Position numbers and translations under genes: made by a program. A stretch of 17,181 nucleotides of DNA from Planctomycetaceae bacterium (GTDB lineage: Bacteria > Planctomycetota > Planctomycetia > Pirellulales > Pirellulaceae). Each line of letters opens with the position of its first letter. Within the stretch, counting starts at the first letter, position 1. A model generated the notes under the pieces. That model was not told where the DNA came from. It did no database searches and saw only the letters and a program-made list of their open reading frames with translations. Where the stretch lies: the NCBI GenBank assembly GCA_007695205.1, contig REEF01000937.1, positions 1 through 17,181 on the forward strand. The letters run 5' to 3'. This document shows positions 1 to 6,736 of this stretch, piece by piece.

Positions 1-48
1 TTCCATGTGGATAATCGTTGCCCGAAAACGACTCCCGACCCCGTACGG

Positions 49-969
49 CTAATCGATCGGTTCCGCCATCTCGCGGGCGTGGTAACTGCTGCGTACGAAC
101 GGTCCGCTGGAAACCTTGACGAACCCCATCTGTCGCGCGGCTTGGCCCAACTGCGTGAATTCCTCGGGTTTCAGGTACCGCACCACGGGCAGAAAACGTT
201 TCGTGTCGGGTTGGAGATATTGTCCCAGCGTCAGGTACTCGACCCCTCGGTCACGCAGATCGGCCAGTGTGTCCAGGACTTCCTCGTGGGTTTCCCCCAG
301 CCCCAGCATCATGCCGCTTTTGGTCTTGATCTGCGGGCGGCTGCATTTGACCTGCTCCAGCAGTTGCAGAGTCCAGCGATAATCCGATTGCGGCCCTCGA
401 ACTCGGCGGTACAGTCGCGGAACCGTCTCGGTGTTGTGGTTGAACACCTCGGGAGCCGATTCGATCACACGATCCACGGCGCCGGGTTTTCCGATGAAAT
501 CAGGAGTCAGCACTTCGACCGTCGCTCCCGTCTTGGCGCGGACGGCCAATACGCATCGATAAAAATGGTCGGCACCACCGTCGGGCAGGTCATCGCGAGT
601 GACCGATGTGATCACCACATGCCTCAACCCCAGCCGCTGGGCTGCTTGGGCGAGCCGTTGCGGTTCGTCATCGTCGGGCGGCTCGGGCCGGCCTCGGGAA
701 ACAGCGCAAAAGCCGCAGCTCCGGGTGCAAATGTTTCCCAGGATCATAAAGGTGGCGGTTTTCTGCGAATAGCACTCCATCCGATTCGGACATTTGGCAT
801 TGTCGCAGACCGTTTCGAGCCCCAATTCGTCCAACAGGCCCGCCGTGAAATGGTTCGCATTGCCCTTGGGCACCTTGCGTTTCAACCAACGAGGCAAGCG
901 GTGGACGGGTTGGTCCGCATCGGGGCGAGCCAGCACGGGCAATTCGAGATGGGAAGATGGGGGATTCAC
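49..969 (-). CDS. lipA: Lipoyl synthase (radical SAM), LipA
   Basis: LipA inserts two sulfur atoms into protein-bound octanoyl groups to make the lipoyl cofactor of the 2-oxoacid dehydrogenases and the glycine cleavage system; it is cytosolic. The 306-residue product has both iron-sulfur cluster signatures: the auxiliary-cluster cysteines C55, C60 and C66 (CDNAKCPNRMEC) and the radical-SAM triad C81, C85 and C88 (CTRSCGFC). All six sit a constant 13 residues before the E. coli positions. The closing RSSYH motif (about residues 293-297) is also present. The start is a GTG, supported by a GAGG Shine-Dalgarno six bases upstream (976-979). It lies downstream of the recombinase gene on the same strand, but 293 bp of repeat-rich DNA separate them, so co-transcription is doubtful. 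No lipB is visible; the window ends 48 bp beyond the stop. Identification is essentially certain from the motifs. Confidence 0.97.
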   Translation of the reverse strand: MNPPSSHLELPVLARPDADQPVHRLPRWLKRKVPKGNANHFTAGLLDELGLETVCDNAKCPNRMECYSQKTATFMILGNICTRSCGFCAVSRGRPEPPDDDEPQRLAQAAQRLGLRHVVITSVTRDDLPDGGADHFYRCVLAVRAKTGATVEVLTPDFIGKPGAVDRVIESAPEVFNHNTETVPRLYRRVRGPQSDYRWTLQLLEQVKCSRPQIKTKSGMMLGLGETHEEVLDTLADLRDRGVEYLTLGQYLQPDTKRFLPVVRYLKPEEFTQLGQAARQMGFVKVSSGPFVRSSYHAREMAEPID

Positions 970-1033
970 GAATATCCTCGAAGTTTAAGGCCGGTCCGGT
1001 TATCGTTCACCAAACCCCGTCGTTGCATCAAAA

Positions 1034-1057
1034 GTAGGACGGATTGGTAATCCGTCC
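1034..1057. repeat. Palindromic intergenic repeat, copy 1
   Basis: GGACGGATT and AATCCGTCC form a perfect 9-bp inverted repeat around a GGT loop, preceded by GTA. It belongs to the same family as the two copies that follow, but the right arm ends in CCCT instead of CCTAC, so the outer part of the stem is lost. From memory this GTAGGACGGATT family is dispersed in planctomycete intergenic regions; its function is unknown. Confidence 0.85.
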
Positions 1058-1068
1058 CCTGGCAAAAA

Positions 1069-1106
1069 GTAGGACGGATTGGCAATCCGTCCTACGAGGG
1101 ACTTCG
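1069..1106. repeat. Palindromic intergenic repeat, copy 2 (complete)
   Basis: This is the most complete copy. Arms GTAGGACGGATT and AATCCGTCCTAC pair perfectly (12 bp) around a GGC loop at 1069-1095, followed by GAGGGACTTCG. The 35 bp at 1072-1106 recur at 1116-1150 with one mismatch, in the loop. Read as protein the repeat gives DWQSV on one strand and IANPSY on the other, which explains short spurious reading frames across it. Confidence 0.9.
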
Positions 1107-1113
1107 CTTGGCG

Positions 1114-1150
1114 GTGGACGGATTGCCAATCCGTCCTACGAGGGACTTCG
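1114..1150. repeat. Palindromic intergenic repeat, copy 3
   Basis: GGACGGATT and AATCCGTCC pair around a GCC loop (1116-1136), followed by TAC and the same GAGGGACTTCG flank as copy 2. The loop is the complement of the GGC loop in copy 2. The shared flank makes copies 2 and 3 a direct tandem repeat with a 44-bp period. The 5' GTA is changed to GGT, so the outer stem is not kept. Confidence 0.88.
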
Positions 1151-1212
1151 ACGCAACGTTGGGTCAAAGTCCCACGGAGCGCCATTATACCCGAGATACC
1201 GAGACCAGGTAG

Positions 1213-1246
1213 CCCGCCGAGCAGACGTGCGATTCGCACGGGCGGG
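1213..1246 (-). terminator. Strong hairpin just after the recombinase gene
   Basis: CGTGCG (1226-1231) and CGCACG (1235-1240) pair around ATT. The outer CCCGCC (1213-1218) pairs with GGCGGG (1241-1246), leaving a seven-base bulge. The hairpin begins 16 bp past the stop of the leftward recombinase gene, where a terminator would be expected, but no T-run follows on that strand. It could instead be an RNA-stability hairpin or an attenuating structure. Confidence 0.35.
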
Positions 1247-1262
1247 TGGGGCCATCAGTGGT

Positions 1263-2216
1263 TCAAGCTCGAGGATGGAAGGTTTGGTGCACTTTTTTCA
1301 GTCGCGATTGATCGACGTGCGTGTAAATCTGGGTGGTTTGTATGCTGGCGTGTCCCAGCATCTCTTGCACCTGACGCAGGTCTGCTCCGCCCGCCAAAAG
1401 ATGGGTCGCAAAGCTATGTCGCAGCGAATGCGGGCTGATCGAGCTTGGAATGCCAGCTCGACGCGCATATTTTTTTACCAGCTCCCAGATCGCCTCGCGC
1501 CGCAACCGCCGGCCTCGCCGCGACAGCAATAGCCACTCGGGTGATGGAGATGCCAATCCCGCAAGAGCAGGTCTTTCATGCTCCTGGTAACTGTGGACCG
1601 CCTCCTTGGCCGCTCGGCCTAACGGAGTCAGCCGCTGTTTGCCACCTTTTCCATGACACAAACAATACCCTTCGTTCAGGTGCATGTCTATGCACCGCAG
1701 ATTGGATAACTCGGAAGCTCGACAACCGGTCGCGTACAGCAGTTCCAGCAGGGCTTTATCACGGTGGTAGAAGGTATCGCGAGGTCGGGGGGATTCCAGG
1801 AAGCGTTGGACCATGCCGGGCGAGAGCACTTCCGGAATCCGTTGCCACAGCTTCTGGCTGCCCAGCAACTCGGCCAGATTCTCCTGCAGGATTCCTTCCA
1901 ACTGCAAATAGCGAAAGAACATACGGACGGTGACGATATGCCGAGCGATCGAAGCGGGCGCCAGTTTTTGCTGGTGCAACCAGCCCACGAAATCCGACAA
2001 TTCGCGGATTCCCAGAGTGGGGATCTCCTGCTGGGTGGCCGTCAGCCATTGTTGGAATCGCCGAACATCGCGTTGGTACGCCTCGACACTATTGTCTGCC
2101 AGATGGCACTCGCTTCGCAGGTAATCCACGAAAGCGGCGGTCCACCGCATCGGAGCGTCGCCGACCAACGTAGGACGTAGCGGCTTGAGTTTCGGCTTGA
2201 GTTTGCGTGGAGGCAT
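1263..2216 (-). CDS. xerD: Tyrosine recombinase, XerD type
   Basis: XerC/XerD recombinases resolve chromosome dimers at dif sites during division. The 317-residue product has an N-terminal SAM-like DNA-binding domain (about 23-110) and a C-terminal catalytic domain. The catalytic residues are R166 (ATGCRASEL), K190 (GKGGKQR), H263 and R266 (HSLRHSFATHLL), H289 (LGHASIQTT) and nucleophile Y298. Each lies 18-19 residues after its E. coli XerD counterpart, so the spacing is canonical. The offset comes from a basic, repetitive N-terminal extension (KLKPKLKPLR). An AGGA Shine-Dalgarno seven bases before the ATG supports this start; M23 is the alternative. Motifs such as PHSLRHSFATHLL fit the housekeeping enzyme better than phage integrases, and no phage genes surround it. 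XerC rather than XerD cannot be excluded without a tree. Confidence 0.9.
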   Translation of the reverse strand: MPPRKLKPKLKPLRPTLVGDAPMRWTAAFVDYLRSECHLADNSVEAYQRDVRRFQQWLTATQQEIPTLGIRELSDFVGWLHQQKLAPASIARHIVTVRMFFRYLQLEGILQENLAELLGSQKLWQRIPEVLSPGMVQRFLESPRPRDTFYHRDKALLELLYATGCRASELSNLRCIDMHLNEGYCLCHGKGGKQRLTPLGRAAKEAVHSYQEHERPALAGLASPSPEWLLLSRRGRRLRREAIWELVKKYARRAGIPSSISPHSLRHSFATHLLAGGADLRQVQEMLGHASIQTTQIYTHVDQSRLKKVHQTFHPRA

Positions 2217-2417
2217 GCGGAATTCCTGCTAGGGGTGGAACTTGAAACGCCCCTGAAGCTGAAGTCGGACGCCTGCAGCCGGGAAAATCAGGCAGATCGC
2301 CCAAACTGGGCCAAAAAACGGGGACGTCCAGGTGTCACAATCGGAAGACACCGATCAAAAGGGGTGTTCCGCTCGTCGCAAAGCTGCCCGTCGGCCGTGG
2401 GAATCGGTTCGGGACCG

Positions 2418-2444
2418 TTGACCACATCGACGCTTGCCTATAAC
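2418..2444 (+). promoter_or_regulatory. Candidate sigma-70 promoter for hisF
   Basis: TTGACC (2418-2423) and TATAAC (2439-2444) each match the -35 and -10 consensus at five of six positions and lie 49 bp before the hisF start. The 15-bp spacer is short, which lowers confidence. The rest of the 276-bp divergent spacer (2217-2492) shows no gene or RNA that I can recognise. Confidence 0.35.
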
Positions 2445-2492
2445 TTAGGATTTTCCAGTTTGTCCTGTTACCGCTCCATAGATCGACTCGCG

Positions 2493-3260
2493 ATGCTTGC
2501 CAAACGCGTTATCCCGTGCCTGGACGTCGACCGAGGTCGCGTCGTGAAAGGAACCAATTTCCTGAATCTTCGCGATGCAGGGGACCCTGTTCAGGTGGCA
2601 TCAAGATACGAACAAGAGGGGGCTGATGAACTGGTCTTCCTGGACATCACGGCCAGTCACGAGCAGCGGGACATCATGATCGATGTGGTTCGGCGAACGG
2701 CCGAGCAGGTCTTCATGCCGTTGACGATCGGCGGAGGCATCCGGAGCATCGAGGACATTCGCGAGTTATTGAATGCTGGCAGCGACAAGGTATCCATCAA
2801 TTCGGCAGCGTGCCGAGATCCTGGGTTTGTCCAGCAGGCAGCCAAGCGGTTCGGCAGCCAGTGCATTGTGGTCAACATCGATCCGAAGCGGGTCCAGCGG
2901 AACGGGCACGAGGTGTGGGAAGTTCACATCAACGGAGGTAGAATACCCACTGGCTTCGAGGCGGTCGCTTGGGCTCGGGAGGTCGAGCGGTTGGGTGCGG
3001 GGGAGATTGTGTTAACCAGCATGGACTGCGACGGCACCAAGGACGGTTACGACTTGGAGATCACGGCAGCGGTCAGCCAGGCGGTCTCGATCCCGGTGGT
3101 CGCCAGTGGTGGTGCGGGCCGGCCCGAGCACTTGGCGGACGCGGTGCTGATCGGCAAAGCGGACGCGGCTCTGGCCGCCAGCATTTTCCATTTCGGCGAG
3201 TATTCGATTCGGGAAACAAAACAGGTGATGGCTGCTCGGGGCATTCCCGTACGGCTTTAA
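2493..3260 (+). CDS. hisF: Imidazole glycerol phosphate synthase cyclase subunit HisF
   Basis: HisF is the (βα)8-barrel cyclase subunit that, with ammonia from HisH, turns PRFAR into imidazole glycerol phosphate and AICAR in histidine synthesis. The 255-residue product has the normal length. The catalytic acid/base pair D11 (IPCLDVDRGRVVKG) and D130 (VVNIDPKR) sits at exactly the family positions, and the phosphate-binding segments TIGGGIRS and VVASGGAG are present. The frame stays open upstream to about 2235, but that extension has no HisF similarity, so the ATG giving MLAKRVIPCL is chosen; no clear Shine-Dalgarno precedes it. No other his gene is in the window. The pilT-like gene starts only 34 bp downstream, so hisF may head the motor/chaperone block. 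Confidence 0.96.
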   Translation: MLAKRVIPCLDVDRGRVVKGTNFLNLRDAGDPVQVASRYEQEGADELVFLDITASHEQRDIMIDVVRRTAEQVFMPLTIGGGIRSIEDIRELLNAGSDKVSINSAACRDPGFVQQAAKRFGSQCIVVNIDPKRVQRNGHEVWEVHINGGRIPTGFEAVAWAREVERLGAGEIVLTSMDCDGTKDGYDLEITAAVSQAVSIPVVASGGAGRPEHLADAVLIGKADAALAASIFHFGEYSIRETKQVMAARGIPVRL

Positions 3261-3294
3261 CGATCATTGGCTCATCGGCGGAGGTTTGGATTAG

Positions 3295-4488
3295 ATGACA
3301 GCGATAGCTCACGACGAAACGAACGTGAACACCGTAGCGATCGACGAGGGACATGCGGCGATCCTGGAGCAACTGGCTGGCCAGCGGCCGGAGTTGGAAG
3401 TGGACAAGTTGTTCCGTGCTTTGGTCAAATTCGAGGGAAGCGACTTGCATTTGAAGGTGGGACGGCCGCCGATGATCCGGTTCAAAGGCGAGCTTCGGCC
3501 GCTGAATCGTCCTCCGATTGATTCGGAAGAGATGGTACGATTGCTGTGGCCGATGATGAACGAGCGGAACAAGAGGATTTTCGAGGAGGACGGCGGCGCC
3601 GACTTTGCTTACGTGTGTGAAGTGGACGGCGTCGACTGGCGGTTCCGCGTCAACATGCTGACTCAATTGGGCAAGATCGGGTTGGTGGCGCGGCGCATCA
3701 ACAATTTCATCCCGGACTTCGAGGGCTTGTACCTGCCGGCGGGCGTGGAACGGCTTTGCAATTACGACCAGGGGATGGTGCTGCTGGCCGGGGTCACCGG
3801 TTCGGGAAAATCGACCACGATCGCTTCGATGCTGAACTACGTCAACCGCAAGTACCGCAAGCACATCCTCACGCTGGAAGATCCGATCGAATTCGTGTTT
3901 ACCGAAGAGAAGTGTTTGATCAACCAGCGCGAAATCGGCCAGGACGTCAAGGATTTTTCGATCGGGATGAAGCACGCGGTTCGCGAGGACCCCGATGTCA
4001 TGCTGGTCGGTGAAATGCGTGACGAGGAAACGTTCATGACGGCCATCCATGCCGCCGAGACGGGTCACTTGGTGTACGGAACGATTCACGCGTCGACCGC
4101 TTCTTCGACGATCGGGCGTATTTTGGATTTGTTCCCCGAAGAGATGCACAATGCCATCCGCAGCGCGATCGCGTTCAACATGAAGGGGATCGTCTCGCAG
4201 AAGCTCTTGAAGTCGATCAAGCCGGACGTCCCGCGGGTGCCGGCGGTGGAGATCATGTTCTTCAACCCGACGATCCAGAAACTGATTCTGGACGGCCAGG
4301 ACCATAAACTGCCCGACGCCATCCGGATCGGCATGGAAGAGGGGATGCAGGATTTTACACGCAGCCTGAAGCTGCTGCTGGATGCGGAATTGATCGATCG
4401 GCCGACGGCCTTCGCCGTTGCGCCCAATCCCGATGCACTGAAGATGGCCATCAAGGGCATCGATGCAACGGCTCCCGGAATTCTCTAG
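3295..4488 (+). CDS. PilT/PilU-family type IV pilus motor ATPase
   Basis: PilT-family hexameric ATPases power pilus retraction from the inner-membrane base of the type IV pilus. The 397-residue product has an N-terminal PAS-like domain (about 35-145, including GSDLHLKVGRPP and the FRVN arginine region). The RecA-like core contains Walker A GVTGSGKST (166-174), Asp box LEDPIEF (194-200), Walker B DPDVMLVGEMRDEET (232-246) and His box GHLVYGTIHA (257-266). All catalytic residues are intact. The C-terminal AIRNLIRE motif of classical PilT is only loosely kept as IQKLILDGQ, so PilU-like or other retraction ATPases are possible and no symbol is given. A GGAGG Shine-Dalgarno (3280-3284) precedes the ATG. 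A degenerate paralogue follows 57 bp downstream; no pilin or PilC genes are in the window. Confidence 0.9.
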   Translation: MTAIAHDETNVNTVAIDEGHAAILEQLAGQRPELEVDKLFRALVKFEGSDLHLKVGRPPMIRFKGELRPLNRPPIDSEEMVRLLWPMMNERNKRIFEEDGGADFAYVCEVDGVDWRFRVNMLTQLGKIGLVARRINNFIPDFEGLYLPAGVERLCNYDQGMVLLAGVTGSGKSTTIASMLNYVNRKYRKHILTLEDPIEFVFTEEKCLINQREIGQDVKDFSIGMKHAVREDPDVMLVGEMRDEETFMTAIHAAETGHLVYGTIHASTASSTIGRILDLFPEEMHNAIRSAIAFNMKGIVSQKLLKSIKPDVPRVPAVEIMFFNPTIQKLILDGQDHKLPDAIRIGMEEGMQDFTRSLKLLLDAELIDRPTAFAVAPNPDALKMAIKGIDATAPGIL

Positions 4489-4545
4489 CCCACGGCCTCA
4501 TCGGATGCCGCGGCACCCTTAAGCTTTCGCAAGGATTTCACGAAC

Positions 4546-5919
4546 ATGATTTTCTTCAAGAGAAAAGATAAAAGAAGCGAGGCGGATGAAGCGCCGATCG
4601 ATGTCAAGGCGGAAAGCGGTTGTGCCGCAGAGAACCAGCAGCGGGAAATCGCCGCTCGGCAAAACGAAGCCCTGCCCATGTTCAAGGAATTGGTGTACGA
4701 CGCGATCATCAAGAACGCCGAAAAGGTCATGCTGGATTACGGTCGAGATGCGGTTTCCGGCAGCTTTCTGATCGATGGCGTCTGGCACAGTATCGAAGCT
4801 CGGGATCGCGAGAGCGGCGATGCCATGCTGGTCGCTGTCAAACGCTTGTGTGGCATGAAGCCGGAAGAACGCCGGGCGCGACAGGAGGGCAAATTCCTGG
4901 TGGAACATCGGATCACCAAGGCAAAATTCATGGGCAAAGTCACCGCTCAAGGGGTGAAGACGGGCGAGCGGGTAATTGTCGAGGTCCAGCCGAAGAAGGC
5001 GAAAAAGTTCAAGGCACTGGACGATATCGGCATGCGCGAGCAGATGCAGGAGCGGCTGCGGGAACACATGCGTGCCGAAGGCGGGATCGTGCTGATCGCG
5101 GCGCCGCCGGGCGGCGGGTTCACCACCACGTGGAATGTCGCCCTAAATTCAACCGACCGGCTGCTCCGCGATTTTATCGGGATCGAGGACAAAGGGCAGC
5201 ACGAAACGGATGTCGAGAACATCAACATGCACCTGTTCGATCGTGCTGCGGGCGAGACGCCGGACAAGATGCTGCAGCGGATCATGCTGACGCAGCCTGA
5301 CGTGCTGACACTCGCCGATCTGTGCAACGCCGAAACGGTCAACAAGTTGAGCCAAATGGCCAGCGCGGCGCGAGAGCCCAAGTTGATCATCGCTGGTGTC
5401 CGTGCCAAGGACGCGGTCGAAGCGCTGCTGCGGGTGCTTTTGTTGAAAGCGTCGGCTCCGGAGTTTGCCAAGGCGGTCCGAGCCGTGTTGTGTGTCCGCT
5501 TGATCCGCAAGTTGAACGATACGTGCAAACAGCCGTACCCACCGCCGCCGCAACTGCTGCAAAAGCTGGGCATTCCTCCCGGACGCGTTCAAGCTTTGTA
5601 TCGTGAATGGCAGCCGCCGCCGCCCGAGGCCGAGGAAGAGAGGAAGAAGAAAAGAAAGGCGTTGCCGCCGGGAACCTGCCCGATTTGCGAGTTGGAGGGT
5701 CCGCTATGCCACGGGATCTTTTATCGCGGTCGAACGGGCATCTTTGAACTATTGGAGGTGAACGACGCCATGCGCGAAGCGTTGGTCAAGAAGCCTCAGT
5801 TGGATATCCTGCGAAATCTGGCCAAGAAAGGCGGCCATCGAGGTTTGCAGGAAGAAGGGATTCTGCTGGTGGCGCGGGGCGTCACCTCGTTGAATGAATT
5901 GCAGCGAGTCATGAAGTAG
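4546..5919 (+). CDS. GspE/PilB-like secretion ATPase homologue with degenerate active site
   Basis: The fold is that of type II secretion/type IV pilus ATPases: an N2-like domain (about 45-150; SFLIDGVWHSIEARD and TGERVIVEV echo the family), a RecA-like core (155-320) and a short Zn-knuckle-like segment (C378, C381, C388, H389) before YRGRTGIFELLEVND. The nucleotide site is ruined. Walker A reads APPGGGFTTT, with F192 (ttc at 5119-5121) replacing the essential lysine. Walker B reads PDVLTLADLCNAET instead of the usual DPDxxxxGEIRDxET, and the His box GHLVxxTxH is PKLIIAGVRA. Only the E214-D215 Asp-box pair persists. The frame is open throughout and the changes are clustered, so this is probably a retained pseudo-ATPase with a structural or regulatory role, perhaps pairing with the intact upstream motor; the partnership is inference. 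An AAGGA at 4531-4535 supports the start. Confidence 0.82.
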   Translation: MIFFKRKDKRSEADEAPIDVKAESGCAAENQQREIAARQNEALPMFKELVYDAIIKNAEKVMLDYGRDAVSGSFLIDGVWHSIEARDRESGDAMLVAVKRLCGMKPEERRARQEGKFLVEHRITKAKFMGKVTAQGVKTGERVIVEVQPKKAKKFKALDDIGMREQMQERLREHMRAEGGIVLIAAPPGGGFTTTWNVALNSTDRLLRDFIGIEDKGQHETDVENINMHLFDRAAGETPDKMLQRIMLTQPDVLTLADLCNAETVNKLSQMASAAREPKLIIAGVRAKDAVEALLRVLLLKASAPEFAKAVRAVLCVRLIRKLNDTCKQPYPPPPQLLQKLGIPPGRVQALYREWQPPPPEAEEERKKKRKALPPGTCPICELEGPLCHGIFYRGRTGIFELLEVNDAMREALVKKPQLDILRNLAKKGGHRGLQEEGILLVARGVTSLNELQRVMK

Positions 5920-5930
5920 AGGTTTGATCC

Positions 5931-6668
5931 ATGTCGGAAATCGATCGTCACGCCTCGATGCCTCGAATGCGAGGAGAGGAACCTATCGAGGAGCCGCGCG
6001 CGATCAGTGGATTATCGATCGTCGCGCTAGTGTTGGGCCTTGCCGCAGCTTTGGCTCTGACAGCCCCTTACATGTGGCTGCTACCCATCGCCGGGATTGC
6101 CGTCGCGATCGCGGCCCTGGTCTCCATCGCTCGAGACCCGCAAGGCAAAATCGGCAAACCTGCGGCGATAGCCGGGTTGCTGCTGAGTCTGTTGTTCGGG
6201 TCTTGGGCCATCAGCAACCACGTGACTCGCGAGCGACTGCTGTACCGTCAGGCGGAAGCGTACGGCCAGCGCTGGCTGCGCACGGTGCTGGAGGGTGATT
6301 TGCACGCCGCCCACCAGCTGAAGATGACGCAGGACGAGCGGCAGTCGCCTGGTACCGATCTGGTCGCCTATTATCGGGATAACACGGAAGCCAATCGCAG
6401 TTTTCGAGATTTCGCCAGGCAGTCGCCGGTTACCCAATTGGCCGAGATGGGACCGGAAGCCACGGTTCGCTGGATCCATGACGTGCGATCGGATCATGAA
6501 CGCGCCTTCGGTGGACCTTTCGATCGGATCACCCAGCAGTTCGAGGTAGAACCTGCCGACCAGAACGGGCAAGCCCTCCGAGTCCAACTCACCCTGCTCC
6601 GAAGCATCGACCGCTGGTTCGGGGAAGCTCAATGGAGGTTGGACGAGGTTCGAGCCGTGGGCGAATGA
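5931..6668 (+). CDS. DUF4190-like integral membrane protein
   Basis: A 245-residue protein with three hydrophobic helices in its first 100 residues: ISGLSIVALVLGLAAALAL (about 25-43), WLLPIAGIAVAIAALVSIA (about 49-67) and GKPAAIAGLLLSLLFGSWAI (about 75-94). The SGLSIVALVLG and AGIAVAI pattern resembles DUF4190-type membrane domains. The remaining about 150 residues are soluble, charged, lack cysteines and contain no motif I recognise. The gene starts 11 bp after the upstream stop with GAGG at 5919-5922, so it is almost certainly translated from the same mRNA as the degenerate ATPase. A scaffold or sensor role for the motor block is possible but not shown. Confidence 0.75.
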   Translation: MSEIDRHASMPRMRGEEPIEEPRAISGLSIVALVLGLAAALALTAPYMWLLPIAGIAVAIAALVSIARDPQGKIGKPAAIAGLLLSLLFGSWAISNHVTRERLLYRQAEAYGQRWLRTVLEGDLHAAHQLKMTQDERQSPGTDLVAYYRDNTEANRSFRDFARQSPVTQLAEMGPEATVRWIHDVRSDHERAFGGPFDRITQQFEVEPADQNGQALRVQLTLLRSIDRWFGEAQWRLDEVRAVGE

Positions 6669-6736
6669 CAACGCAGACGCGGAAGAGATTGGACGAGAAG
6701 TAGGACGGGGCCAGAACCCGGTCGAGGAAAGCAGGC

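Noticed and set aside
7..1050. Long rightward open frame (347 codons) antisense to lipA
   Set aside because: It runs across the whole of lipA, whose motifs are complete. Its translation shows no recognisable domain and ends in repeat-derived residues; it is a GC-rich shadow frame.
1034..1150. Palindrome cluster as a CRISPR array or as a dif/Xer site near the recombinase
   Set aside because: There are only three units, no unique spacers of constant length and no cas genes. The 9-12 bp arms with 3-bp loops do not resemble the 28-bp dif layout with a 6-8 bp centre.
1263..2216. Recombinase as an integrase marking a genomic island
   Set aside because: Housekeeping genes flank it on both sides, there is no tRNA or attachment repeat, and its residue spacing matches chromosomal XerD.
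2235..2492. N-terminal extension of hisF (86 extra codons)
   Set aside because: HisF begins MLAKRVIPCLDV with D11 at the conserved position; the extension lacks similarity and contains the candidate promoter.
3073..4305. 410-codon leftward open frame antisense to hisF and the PilT-like gene
   Set aside because: It overlaps two clearly identified genes and its His/Arg/Asp-rich composition is typical of the antisense frame of GC-rich DNA.
6700..6720. GTAGGACGGGGCC before the Hsp70 gene as another palindromic repeat
   Set aside because: Only one arm resembles the family; no matching TCCGTCCTAC arm follows, so it is at most a decayed fragment.
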